DNA from: Bacteroidota bacterium | GTDB lineage: Bacteria; Bacteroidota; Bacteroidia; Bacteroidales; PXBB01 | DNA: 5,833 bases | Direction of reading: 5' to 3' | Assembly: GCA_022708385.1 (NCBI GenBank) | Contig: JAKIYU010000171.1 | Span: forward strand, 1-5,833 | Shown here: in pieces, positions 1 to 5,811 of the stretch | Layout of the letters: the number at the start of each line of letters is the position of its first letter | Position numbering within the stretch: position 1 is the first letter of the stretch | Notes under the pieces: generated by a model | What the model saw: only the letters and a program-made list of their open reading frames with translations | Told to the model about the DNA's origin: nothing | Databases searched by the model: none | Position numbers and translations under genes: made by a program

Positions 1-538
1 TGCCTTTATAAAATGCGCCCAGCGAGTGTGCCGCATCTGAAAGTATCAGAATACGGTTAAGCATTTTTTGTTCTTCCGTTTCTGCAACAAACTTTTCCCT
101 GACGCTTGCCGAAGAGACCAGAGCGTTTATTTCTTCATAATCGCAGGGCAGACCGGCTATATCGACAGGCATTATAACTTTGGTGCGGCTGGTAATGGCC
201 TTTTCAATGCCTTCAAGTGAAATATTAAAATCATTTTCTCGGGTATCAACAAATACAGGTTTGGCACCGCAATGAACAATAACATTGGCTGTGGCAGCAT
301 AGGTACAAGCCGGTAAAATAACTTCATCGCCTTCCTTTACGCCGTACCAGCGCAACATCAACTCAAGACCAGCAGTGGCCGAATTAAGACACAGTACAGC
401 AGGCGCCCCTGTATAGGATTTTAGTTTTTTTTCAAAAAGTTTCGTTTTTGGTCCCGTTGTAATCCATCCCGACCTGAGTGCTGCAACGACTTCTTCAATA
501 ATTTTTTCGTCAATATGTGGAGGTGAAAAAGGTATCAT
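1..538 (-). CDS. DegT/DnrJ/EryC1/StrS family PLP-dependent sugar aminotransferase (partial, N-terminal 179 residues)
   Basis: Reading the minus strand from the ATG at 538 gives an open frame of 179 codons that runs off the window edge, so the C-terminal half is missing (family members are usually 350-400 residues). The N-terminus MIPFSPPHID and the SGWITTGP segment (residues 23-30) are typical of the family. LNSATAGL (51-58) fits the PLP phosphate-binding region. GDEVILPACTYAATAN (70-85) and GAKPVFVD (91-98) follow in the expected order. DAAHSLGA (168-175) holds the Asp that contacts the pyridine nitrogen and the conserved His. The catalytic Lys should lie about 20 residues beyond the edge. 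Family members transaminate nucleotide-linked keto-sugars for O-antigen, capsule or glycan synthesis in the cytoplasm; the exact sugar cannot be told from this half. The ATG lies 19 bp after the topA stop with no separate promoter or Shine-Dalgarno sequence visible, so read-through from topA is likely. Confidence 0.9.
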   Translation of the reverse strand, partial: MIPFSPPHIDEKIIEEVVAALRSGWITTGPKTKLFEKKLKSYTGAPAVLCLNSATAGLELMLRWYGVKEGDEVILPACTYAATANVIVHCGAKPVFVDTRENDFNISLEGIEKAITSRTKVIMPVDIAGLPCDYEEINALVSSASVREKFVAETEEQKMLNRILILSDAAHSLGAFYKG

Positions 539-557
539 TCAAACGTTATATTTCATC

Positions 558-2882
558 TTATTTTTTCGACCTTTTTGTTGTTTTCTTACCAGTTTTTTTC
601 TCCTCCTGACTAATCTCAAGGCATTCTTCTAGTGTTAGTTCTTCAGGCTTTTTACCTTTGGGAATTTTGTAGTTTTCTTTTCCTATTGCAATGTACGCAC
701 CCCATCGACCATTCAACACTTTAACCTCTTTATTGCTCTCAAATTCTTTGATAAGTTTCTTTGAATTCTTTTCAATTTTCTCAAGAATAATCTCTATAGC
801 TCTTTCAAGAGTAATACGCAAAGGGTTTTCAGTTTTAGGCAGGGCAAAAAAAGCATTGTTGTATCTCACATAAGGGCCGAATTTTCCTACAGATGCCACT
901 ATTTCTTTATCTTCATATATACCGAGTGTGCGGGGCAATTTAAACAATTCGAGGGCTTCAGTTAAAGTAATATTTTCCATACTTTGACTTTTTAGCAGCC
1001 CTGCAAAACGTGGTTTATTCACTTCGTCAGTTTCCCCAATCTGAACTATAGGCCCATATTTGCCTAATTTTACATATACATTCTTACCAGTCTCTGGTTC
1101 TACACCCAACAAACGCTCTCCGCTTACTTTCTCGGAATTTTTCTCGATGTACTTTACCTTTTTCTTAAAGGGACTATAAAATTCTTTAAGCATATTATTC
1201 CATACTTTATGTCCACTGGCAATTTCGTCAAATTCCTTTTCGACATTGGCTGTAAAATTGTAATCGAGTATATCGGGAAAATGCTCAAGGAGGAAAGTAG
1301 TAACCAGGTTACCTATATCAGTGGGAATCAGTTTTGCTTTTTCAAAACCAAAAACTTCTTTTCTCTGCTGGTATTGAATACTGGCGTTTTTCAGGGTCAG
1401 AACATCATAAAGCCTTTCCTTGCCCTGACGGGATGCAATAACAACATAGCCACGTTTCTGAATGGTTGAAATAGTTGGCGCATAAGTCGAGGGGCGCCCT
1501 ATACCCAGTTCCTCAAGTTTTTTAACCAAACTGGCTTCGGTGTAGCGCGGCGGTTGCACAGAATATTTTTGTATGGCAGCAATCTCTGTTCTATTAAGTA
1601 AATCACCCAAAGCCAAAGGAGGCAAAATAGATTTTCCGTTTTCTTCATTATCGTCATCAGTAGATTCGATATACACTTTTAAAAAACCATCAAATTTTAC
1701 CACCTCACCTTTAGCTATAAATTCTTCTGTAGTAGTCGATATTGATATGTTTACATTTGTTTTTTCTATCAGGGCATCGGCCATTTGAGATGCAATAGTC
1801 CTCTTCCAAATCATTTCATACAGTTTCTGTTGCGAAGCATCTCCTTCAATAGTGTGAGCAGAAATATAGGTGGGCCTGATAGCTTCATGTGCTTCCTGTG
1901 CGCCCTTGGTTTTTGTAGCATATTTTCTTGTCTGGTGGTATTCCTTTCCGAATAATTCGGAAACTTCTTTGCTGCACGTGGCCAATGCAAGGTCCGACAA
2001 ATTGTAAGAGTCTGTCCTCATATAAGTAATTTTTCCTGCTTCATAGAGCTGTTGCGCCACCACCATGGTTTTCGAAACTGAAAATCCCAGCTTGCGGCTG
2101 GCTTCCTGTTGTAATGTTGAGGTGGTAAAGGGAGGGGAAGGCGACTTACGTGCCGGTTTTGTTTCCACATTGCAGACCTTAAAATTGGCTTGAATACATT
2201 TTTTTAAAAAGGCTTCTGCTTCTTCTTTGTTTTCAAACTTACGGTTAAGTTCGGCGTGAACCAGGTGCTCTTTGCCCTCTTTTAAAAGGATAAAATCGCC
2301 TACTACTTTATAAGCGCTTATGGCTTTAAATGTGTCAATTTCCTTTTCTCTTTCAACAATGAGTCTTACAGCTACTGATTGGACACGGCCTGCCGAAAGA
2401 GCCAGTTTTACCTTACGCCATAAAACGGGCGATATCTCAAAACCAACCAGCCTGTCCAGTACCCTGCGTGCCTGCTGTGCATCAACAAGGTTTCGGTCTA
2501 TCAGCCGGGGATTGTTAATGGCCTTTATAATAGCATCCTTGGTTATCTCATGAAATACAATACGTTTTATTTTATCGTCGGCCAGCTCCAATGCCTGTGT
2601 TAAATGCCACGAAATAGCCTCTCCTTCACGGTCTTCATCAGATGCCAGCCACACTATTTCCGATTTTTCAGCCAGTTTCTTCAATTCGTTAACTATCTTT
2701 TTCTTGTCAGGCGATATGATATAACGCGGTGTAAATTCGTTGTCCACATCAACACTCAACTCATTTTTTGCCAGGTCGCGCACATGGCCAAAACAAGATT
2801 TTACCGTAAATTCCTTCCCCAGAAAGCCTTCAATTGTTTTGGCTTTGGCAGGAGACTCAACAATGACCAGATTTTTTGTCAT
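558..2882 (-). CDS. topA: DNA topoisomerase I (type IA), Bacteroidota form without zinc fingers
   Basis: This 774-residue protein relaxes negatively supercoiled DNA by cutting and passing one strand through a 5'-phosphotyrosine intermediate. The Toprim domain opens with LVIVESPAKAKTI (5-17), where E9 is the conserved acid, and has the metal-binding D82-x-D84-x-E86 in SDEDREGEA. SAGRVQSVA (163-171) is the conserved type IA segment. The nucleophile is Y287 in ITYMRTDS (285-292), with R289 beside it. GIGRPSTYA (460-468) and QKRGYV (475-480) are further core motifs. The C-terminus has no Cys4 zinc fingers. It has at least three Toprim C-terminal repeats (GKYGPIV about 607-613, GKFGPYV about 666-672, GRWGAYI about 725-731), followed by a Lys-rich tail that probably binds DNA. 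Length and architecture fit Bacteroidota enzymes. The ATG at 2882 gives the canonical short N-terminus. It is divergent from miaB and leads into the sugar aminotransferase gene. No truncation or lost catalytic residue is seen. Confidence 0.97.
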   Translation of the reverse strand: MTKNLVIVESPAKAKTIEGFLGKEFTVKSCFGHVRDLAKNELSVDVDNEFTPRYIISPDKKKIVNELKKLAEKSEIVWLASDEDREGEAISWHLTQALELADDKIKRIVFHEITKDAIIKAINNPRLIDRNLVDAQQARRVLDRLVGFEISPVLWRKVKLALSAGRVQSVAVRLIVEREKEIDTFKAISAYKVVGDFILLKEGKEHLVHAELNRKFENKEEAEAFLKKCIQANFKVCNVETKPARKSPSPPFTTSTLQQEASRKLGFSVSKTMVVAQQLYEAGKITYMRTDSYNLSDLALATCSKEVSELFGKEYHQTRKYATKTKGAQEAHEAIRPTYISAHTIEGDASQQKLYEMIWKRTIASQMADALIEKTNVNISISTTTEEFIAKGEVVKFDGFLKVYIESTDDDNEENGKSILPPLALGDLLNRTEIAAIQKYSVQPPRYTEASLVKKLEELGIGRPSTYAPTISTIQKRGYVVIASRQGKERLYDVLTLKNASIQYQQRKEVFGFEKAKLIPTDIGNLVTTFLLEHFPDILDYNFTANVEKEFDEIASGHKVWNNMLKEFYSPFKKKVKYIEKNSEKVSGERLLGVEPETGKNVYVKLGKYGPIVQIGETDEVNKPRFAGLLKSQSMENITLTEALELFKLPRTLGIYEDKEIVASVGKFGPYVRYNNAFFALPKTENPLRITLERAIEIILEKIEKNSKKLIKEFESNKEVKVLNGRWGAYIAIGKENYKIPKGKKPEELTLEECLEISQEEKKTGKKTTKRSKK

Positions 2883-2885
2883 ATT

Positions 2886-2900
2886 ACAATATTATATTGT
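2886..2900. repeat. Perfect 7-1-7 palindrome just upstream of the topA start
   Basis: ACAATAT at 2886-2892 and ATATTGT at 2894-2900 are exact reverse complements around one central base. The palindrome ends 4 bp before the topA ATG (2882), between that start and the candidate -7 element at 2913-2920. It could be a small operator or a weak hairpin in the topA leader. The region is so AT-rich that a chance palindrome is quite possible. Confidence 0.3.
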
Positions 2901-2912
2901 TAAATTTTTTGG

Positions 2913-2920
2913 CAAAATAA
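2913..2920 (-). promoter_or_regulatory. Candidate topA -7 element (one mismatch)
   Basis: On the minus strand these bases read TTATTTTG, one mismatch from the Bacteroidota -7 consensus TAnnTTTG. They lie 30 bp upstream of the topA ATG. No -33 TTG is evident at the usual distance. Weak support, but it is the best candidate between topA and miaB on this strand. Confidence 0.3.
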
Positions 2921-2981
2921 TACAAAAACAATGAAACCACACCTATAAAATTTTTCCTTTTTTTTATTTTTAATTTTTTAA

Positions 2982-2990
2982 TACCTTTGC
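2982..2990 (+). promoter_or_regulatory. Promoter -7 element for miaB
   Basis: TACCTTTGC matches TAnnTTTG exactly and lies 33 bp before the TTG at 3024. Transcription would begin near 2995 and leave a leader of roughly 25-30 nt. The 30 bp upstream (2951-2980) are almost pure T with a few A and C, and there is no recognisable -33 TTG. A T-tract of this kind might act as an UP-like or bent segment (inference). Confidence 0.55.
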
Positions 2991-3023
2991 AAATCTTTTA
3001 TTCATCGGCAATTTGAATAATAT

Positions 3024-4355
3024 TTGAGTATCGTTTTGCAAACAAAAAAAATTTATATCGAAACCTATGGTTGTCAGATGAATTTCTCCGACAGCGAAAT
3101 TGTGGCTGCTGTCGTCAAAGAGGCCGGTCACAGCTTATGCGAAAGCCCCAAACTGGCCGATGTAATTTTTGTTAATACCTGTTCCATACGCGAAAATGCC
3201 GAACTCCGGGTACGCAACCGCATACAGGAATTCAAATCGCTTAAAAAGAAAAATCCTGACCTCATTATCGGCATCCTGGGCTGCATGGCCGAACGGCTTA
3301 AAACACAACTGCTCGAGGAGGAACAATTTGTCGATATCATTGCAGGCCCCGATGCCTACCGCGACATTCCACATCTTATCGGAAATGTTGAAAGCGGCAT
3401 TAAAGGCGTAAATGTATTGTTATCTCACGAAGAAACCTATTCCGACCTGAACCCGGTAAGGCTCGGCAGTAATGGGGTATCTGCTTTTATTTCCATTATG
3501 AGGGGATGCCAGAATTTTTGCACCTATTGCGTTGTGCCTTATACACGCGGCAAAGAACGCAGCAGGGATATGCTTTCCATTGTAAATGAAGCCACTTCGC
3601 TTTTCAACAACGGCTACCGCGAAATTACCCTGCTGGGACAAAATGTCAACTCCTACAACTGGCAACAATACACATTTGCCGACCTCATAAAAGCAGTGGC
3701 TCAGATTAATCCACTGCTCCGTGTACGTTTTGCCACCTCCCACCCCAAAGATATGTCCGATGCACTTATTCATACCATTGCCGCTCTCCCGAATATATGC
3801 AAATCGGTACACCTGCCTGTACAGTCGGGAAGCACGGCGATTTTGAACAGGATGCACCGCAAATACACACGCGAAGCTTATCTCGAACGCATTCAGACTA
3901 TCAGAAAACATATTCCGGAAGCAAGTATTACAACGGACATCATAACAGGTTTCTGCGGCGAAACGGAAGAAGACCACCAGACCACGCTGAGCCTTATGGA
4001 AACTGTGTCTTTCGATTATGCTTTTATGTTTAAGTATTCCCAAAGACCTGGCACGCAGGCAGCAAAATTATATGCCGATGATATACCTGAAGAAGTGAAA
4101 GCCAAACGTTTGCAGGAAATTATTGACCTTCAGAATAAATTATCACTAAAAAGCAATAGAAACGATATCGGCAAAATCTTCGAAGTACTTGCCGAAGGCC
4201 CCTCCAAAAGGTCACAGGACTACTTTTCGGGGCGCAACAGCCAAAACAAAATGGTCATCTTCCCCGCCCGCAACACCAAACCCGGTGATTATGTCAATGT
4301 AAAGGTAACCCATTGCACCTCGGCCAGCCTGAAAGGAGAGCAGTGTGAAGTTTGA
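3024..4355 (+). CDS. miaB: tRNA-2-methylthio-N6-dimethylallyladenosine synthase (MiaB), non-ATG start
   Basis: MiaB is a cytoplasmic radical-SAM methylthiotransferase. It converts i6A37 to ms2i6A37 in tRNAs that read UNN codons. The 443-residue frame has the complete layout. The UPF0004 domain has auxiliary-cluster cysteines C17 (ETYGCQMN), C53 (NTCSIR) and C87 (LGCMAE). The radical-SAM CxxxCxxC is C162/C166/C169 (RGCQNFCTYCVVPYTRG). HLPVQSGS (263-270) and the conserved ITGFCGETEED segment (307-317) follow, then a C-terminal TRAM domain (about 375-440). Start: an in-frame TAA at 3018 limits the frame, and the first in-frame ATG (3078) would delete C17. Translation must therefore begin at TTG 3024 or TTG 3036; the second gives an N-terminus closer to usual family length. 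No Shine-Dalgarno sequence is visible. The last codons (GAA GTT TGA) are the first unit of a heptamer repeat array, so the terminal residues EV may derive from the repeat. An A8 run lies at 3044-3051. Confidence 0.96.
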   Translation: MSIVLQTKKIYIETYGCQMNFSDSEIVAAVVKEAGHSLCESPKLADVIFVNTCSIRENAELRVRNRIQEFKSLKKKNPDLIIGILGCMAERLKTQLLEEEQFVDIIAGPDAYRDIPHLIGNVESGIKGVNVLLSHEETYSDLNPVRLGSNGVSAFISIMRGCQNFCTYCVVPYTRGKERSRDMLSIVNEATSLFNNGYREITLLGQNVNSYNWQQYTFADLIKAVAQINPLLRVRFATSHPKDMSDALIHTIAALPNICKSVHLPVQSGSTAILNRMHRKYTREAYLERIQTIRKHIPEASITTDIITGFCGETEEDHQTTLSLMETVSFDYAFMFKYSQRPGTQAAKLYADDIPEEVKAKRLQEIIDLQNKLSLKSNRNDIGKIFEVLAEGPSKRSQDYFSGRNSQNKMVIFPARNTKPGDYVNVKVTHCTSASLKGEQCEV

Positions 4356-4409
4356 AGTTTGAAGTTCGAAGTTTGGAGTTCGGAGTTCGGAGTTCGGAAT
4401 TCGGAGTTT
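4347..4409 (+). repeat. Tandem array of nine 7-bp units (GRAGTTY) overlapping the miaB stop
   Basis: Nine head-to-tail heptamers fill 4347-4409 without a break. Units 1-4 are GAAGTTT, GAAGTTT, GAAGTTC, GAAGTTT. Units 5-7 are identical GGAGTTC, unit 8 is GGAATTC and unit 9 is GGAGTTT. Unit 1 lies inside the miaB reading frame and the TGA stop (4353-4355) spans units 1 and 2. There is no internal dyad, so this is not a terminator. Identical neighbouring units suggest expansion by replication slippage. Confidence 0.92.
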
Positions 4410-4491
4410 GACTTTTTTTGAGGAATGTGTTCACTTCATTTGACACAGTTCATTTTAAGCACTTTCTCCTGATTTGCCTAAAACACGCTTT
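4410..4491. other. Unannotated spacer between two heptamer tracts
   Basis: These 82 bp between convergent genes contain a T-run near 4413-4419 and otherwise no convincing gene, promoter, GC-rich terminator stem or repeat. A frame crossing it on the plus strand is only the antisense of the thioredoxin gene plus repeat sequence. Confidence 0.5.
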
Positions 4492-4540
4492 GTATTTCAA
4501 ATTTCAAATTTACAATTTAAAATTTGAAATTTACAATTCG
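4492..4540. repeat. AT-rich heptamer-periodic tract with a perfect 13-bp inverted repeat
   Basis: Read in sevens, the tract is GTATTTC, AAATTTC, AAATTTA, CAATTTA, AAATTTG, AAATTTA, CAATTCG: seven degenerate units of one heptamer. Within it, 4499-4511 and 4520-4532 are exact reverse complements (13 bp) around an 8-nt loop. A 12-bp direct repeat AAATTTACAATT occurs at 4506 and again at 4527. The hairpin lies 17 bp beyond the thioredoxin-like gene's stop and may weakly stop or process transcripts from either side. The stem is almost all A-T pairs with no typical U-tract, so terminator function is uncertain. Confidence 0.8.
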
Positions 4541-4549
4541 AGACCCCGC

Positions 4550-5059
4550 TTATTTATTCAAATAATTTTCCGCCTTCAAAGCCTCTTTGTTCCAAGTCAA
4601 CAGGAAGATTTTCATCTTCTTCAGGTCGTAGCTGTCGTCTTTTTCAAGGAAACCGCTGTCCTGTGTATGTATCCTTCTGCCGTTGCCGTCTAGTACCACA
4701 AAAACCGGAAAACCGAAGCGCTGGGGATATTCCAGTTTCTTCATGATATCGGGGTTTTTGTTTTCCTTGCTGTAATTCACAAGCAGAAACACATAATCGG
4801 CTTTAATAATGGAATCGAGGACGGCATTTTCGTTGAGGAATTTATGCACTTTAATGCACCAGGGGCACCAGTTGCCTCCTACCTGAACAAGTACATGTTT
4901 GTTCTCACTGCGGGCCTTTTCAAGAGCTTGTGACAACTCATCAGCAGCATTGGCTTCGGGGTTGTAAATAGGGGATTTTACCTGTTCATCTTTTTGTTGG
5001 GCTATAAGAGCCAGATTGAATATTACAAGCGTAATTGTTATAAGTAATTGGTTTCTCAT
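4550..5059 (-). CDS. Exported thioredoxin-family protein with WCPWC active site
   Basis: The protein is probably a periplasmic thiol-disulfide oxidoreductase. Starting at the ATG at 5059 it has 169 residues; an alternative ATG two codons upstream (5065) would give 171. I prefer 5059 because a -7 element at 5076-5083 would leave a leader of only a few bases for 5065, and because MRNQLL gives a normal positively charged signal-peptide start. A hydrophobic core follows and cleavage is likely after LALIA, before QQ. The thioredoxin fold starts near NKHVLVQVGGNWCPWC, with the redox pair C65/C68 (5059-start numbering). The conserved cis-Pro is in GFPVFVVLDGNG (P118). The layout resembles the thioredoxin-like group seen in many Bacteroidota secreted proteins. 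The partner is unknown; disulfide reduction or cytochrome maturation are possible roles. It is convergent with miaB and divergent from the lipoprotein gene at 5156. Confidence 0.85.
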   Translation of the reverse strand: MRNQLLITITLVIFNLALIAQQKDEQVKSPIYNPEANAADELSQALEKARSENKHVLVQVGGNWCPWCIKVHKFLNENAVLDSIIKADYVFLLVNYSKENKNPDIMKKLEYPQRFGFPVFVVLDGNGRRIHTQDSGFLEKDDSYDLKKMKIFLLTWNKEALKAENYLNK

Positions 5060-5075
5060 ACACATTTATTTTTAA

Positions 5076-5083
5076 CAAAATTA
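5076..5083 (-). promoter_or_regulatory. Promoter -7 element for the thioredoxin-like gene
   Basis: The minus strand reads TAATTTTG, an exact match to TAnnTTTG. Transcription should begin about 4-8 bp downstream, near 5068-5072. That favours the ATG at 5059 over the one at 5065. No -33 TTG is found at 17-23 bp spacing; a CAAA (TTTG on the minus strand) at 5112-5115 is about 28 bp away. Confidence 0.5.
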
Positions 5084-5094
5084 GTAATTTTCTA

Positions 5095-5129
5095 TTTGTT
5101 TATGCATATTTCAAAAAATTGTAAGTTTG
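5095..5129 (+). promoter_or_regulatory. Promoter (-33 TTTG and -7 TAAGTTTG) for the lipoprotein gene
   Basis: TTTG at 5095-5098 and TAAGTTTG at 5122-5129 match both Bacteroidota promoter elements, with 23 bp between them. The ATG at 5156 is 26 bp after the -7 element, a normal leader length. The element lies inside the upstream extension of the longer open frame, which further argues that translation starts at 5156 and not at 5048. Confidence 0.6.
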
Positions 5130-5155
5130 CATTTATTAATTGTCAACTTTTTTTT

Positions 5156-5701
5156 ATGAAAAAATTCTTTGCCTTTACCGTCTTGATTATGGCCATGTTT
5201 ATTGTGTCGTGCCACAACAGCGAAGTTTCTAAAAAAATAATCACCGAGCGCATTCAGTACGATGTGCTTATTAAAACACCCGATGCCGATATGGACTGGT
5301 GGATACAAAACATCGAGGGCGCTAAACGTGAAGAACTGATTAAAATGATACTCGACAAGGTATATGAGGGTAAAATACAGGCCTATGATTACCTCAACAA
5401 ACCCATGAGCGCAGAAGAAGTAAAAAATATCGGCAAACGAAACGACACCTTACTCATGCCTTCTATTGAACCTCCCTACGAAGACTCGGTTGTTATTATC
5501 AACGAAAGCCTTAAAGTAAGCGACATCACCAAATTGCGTTTTCTTGAAGAATGGTCCATTGACCAGAATACATTAATCATCGAAAAAAGGATGCTGGGCT
5601 TATCACTTGTCAAGGAAGATTTCGATGCCAATGGCGAGCTGCGGGGATACAAGCCGCTTTTCTGGATTTATTTCGACAAAAAATACCCGATTCAAGAATA
5701 A
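5156..5701 (+). CDS. Small predicted lipoprotein of unknown function
   Basis: The frame is open from 5048, but the ATG at 5156 is the likely start. It follows a promoter and begins a classic lipoprotein signal: MKK, a hydrophobic stretch (4-17), then a lipobox-like IVSC with the lipidated Cys at position 19. The protein has 181 residues, about 163 after processing, with no further membrane segments. Visible features are tandem Trp at 48-49 (DMDWWIQN), KVYEGKIQAYDYLNKPMS (68-85), EEWSIDQNTLIIEKRMLGL (131-149) and an aromatic C-terminus (YKPLFWIYFD, 165-174). The pattern 'x-EGKIxAYD ... F-x-E-x-W-x-x-D-x-x-x-L-x-x-E-K-x-x-L-G' loosely reminds me of GldN/PorN-type proteins of Bacteroidota. That is recollection only, and this protein is much shorter than GldN. 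I do not recognise the family. It probably sits in the outer or inner membrane facing the periplasm or surface. The gene is divergent from the thioredoxin-like gene. Confidence 0.8.
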   Translation: MKKFFAFTVLIMAMFIVSCHNSEVSKKIITERIQYDVLIKTPDADMDWWIQNIEGAKREELIKMILDKVYEGKIQAYDYLNKPMSAEEVKNIGKRNDTLLMPSIEPPYEDSVVIINESLKVSDITKLRFLEEWSIDQNTLIIEKRMLGLSLVKEDFDANGELRGYKPLFWIYFDKKYPIQE

Positions 5702-5707
5702 TTGGCT

Positions 5708-5735
5708 TTTGCTTTAATTTTTATAAATATCTTTG
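5708..5735 (+). promoter_or_regulatory. Promoter for the tRNA-Arg gene
   Basis: TATCTTTG at 5728-5735 matches TAnnTTTG exactly. A TTTG at 5708-5711 lies 16 bp upstream, and a TTG at 5702-5704 lies 23 bp upstream; either can serve as the -33 element. The tRNA begins 14 bp after the -7 element, which implies a short 5' leader for RNase P to remove. The nearby lipoprotein stop is at 5701, so this looks like a dedicated tRNA promoter. Confidence 0.65.
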
Positions 5736-5766
5736 CAAAATAAAAATCAGGCCTCATAGTTCAATG

Positions 5767-5786
5767 CTTGTCTACCGACAGGTAGA
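5767..5786 (+). repeat. Palindromic unit 1 inserted in the tRNA D-loop
   Basis: This 20-bp unit is CTTG followed by a perfect 6-bp hairpin: TCTACC (5771-5776), loop GACA, GGTAGA (5781-5786). It splits the two conserved D-loop guanines, leaving one G at 5766 and the next at 5787. It resembles unit 2 in its leader, stem pattern and purine-rich loop. Confidence 0.75.
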
Positions 5787-5790
5787 GATA

Positions 5791-5811
5791 CTTGCCTGCC
5801 GGAAAGGCAGG
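5791..5811 (+). repeat. Palindromic unit 2 inserted in the tRNA D-loop
   Basis: This 21-bp unit is CTTG followed by a perfect 6-bp hairpin: CCTGCC (5795-5800), loop GGAAA, GGCAGG (5806-5811). It sits between GATA (5787-5790) and the D-stem strand GAAC (5812-5815). Its stem differs from unit 1 at two pairs (T-A to C-G and A-T to G-C), both compensated. Confidence 0.75.

Noticed and set aside
2931..2948. ATG at 2931 in frame with miaB
   Set aside because: A TAA follows after five codons, and it lies upstream of the miaB -7 element.
2986..2997. TTTGCAAA as a bidirectional promoter also serving topA
   Set aside because: The minus-strand reading (AAGATTTG) mismatches TAnnTTTG and lies over 100 bp from topA; a closer candidate exists at 2913-2920.
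3420..4043. 207-codon open frame on the minus strand
   Set aside because: It lies entirely antisense to the MiaB radical-SAM domain, which has all its motifs, and its own translation shows no recognisable domain.
4396..4430. Rho-independent terminator for miaB before the T-run near 4413-4419
   Set aside because: No GC-rich stem precedes the T-run; the heptamers have no internal dyad and only a 3-bp hairpin can be drawn.
4418..4693. 91-codon plus-strand frame containing FKFQIYNLKFEIYNS-like repeats
   Set aside because: The repeated peptide is just a translation of the 21-nt (3 x 7) periodic AT-rich tract, and the rest is antisense to the thioredoxin-like gene.
5048..5155. 36-codon upstream extension of the lipoprotein frame
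   Set aside because: It overlaps the promoter elements and the start of the divergent gene, and it would bury the clear lipoprotein signal peptide that starts at 5156.
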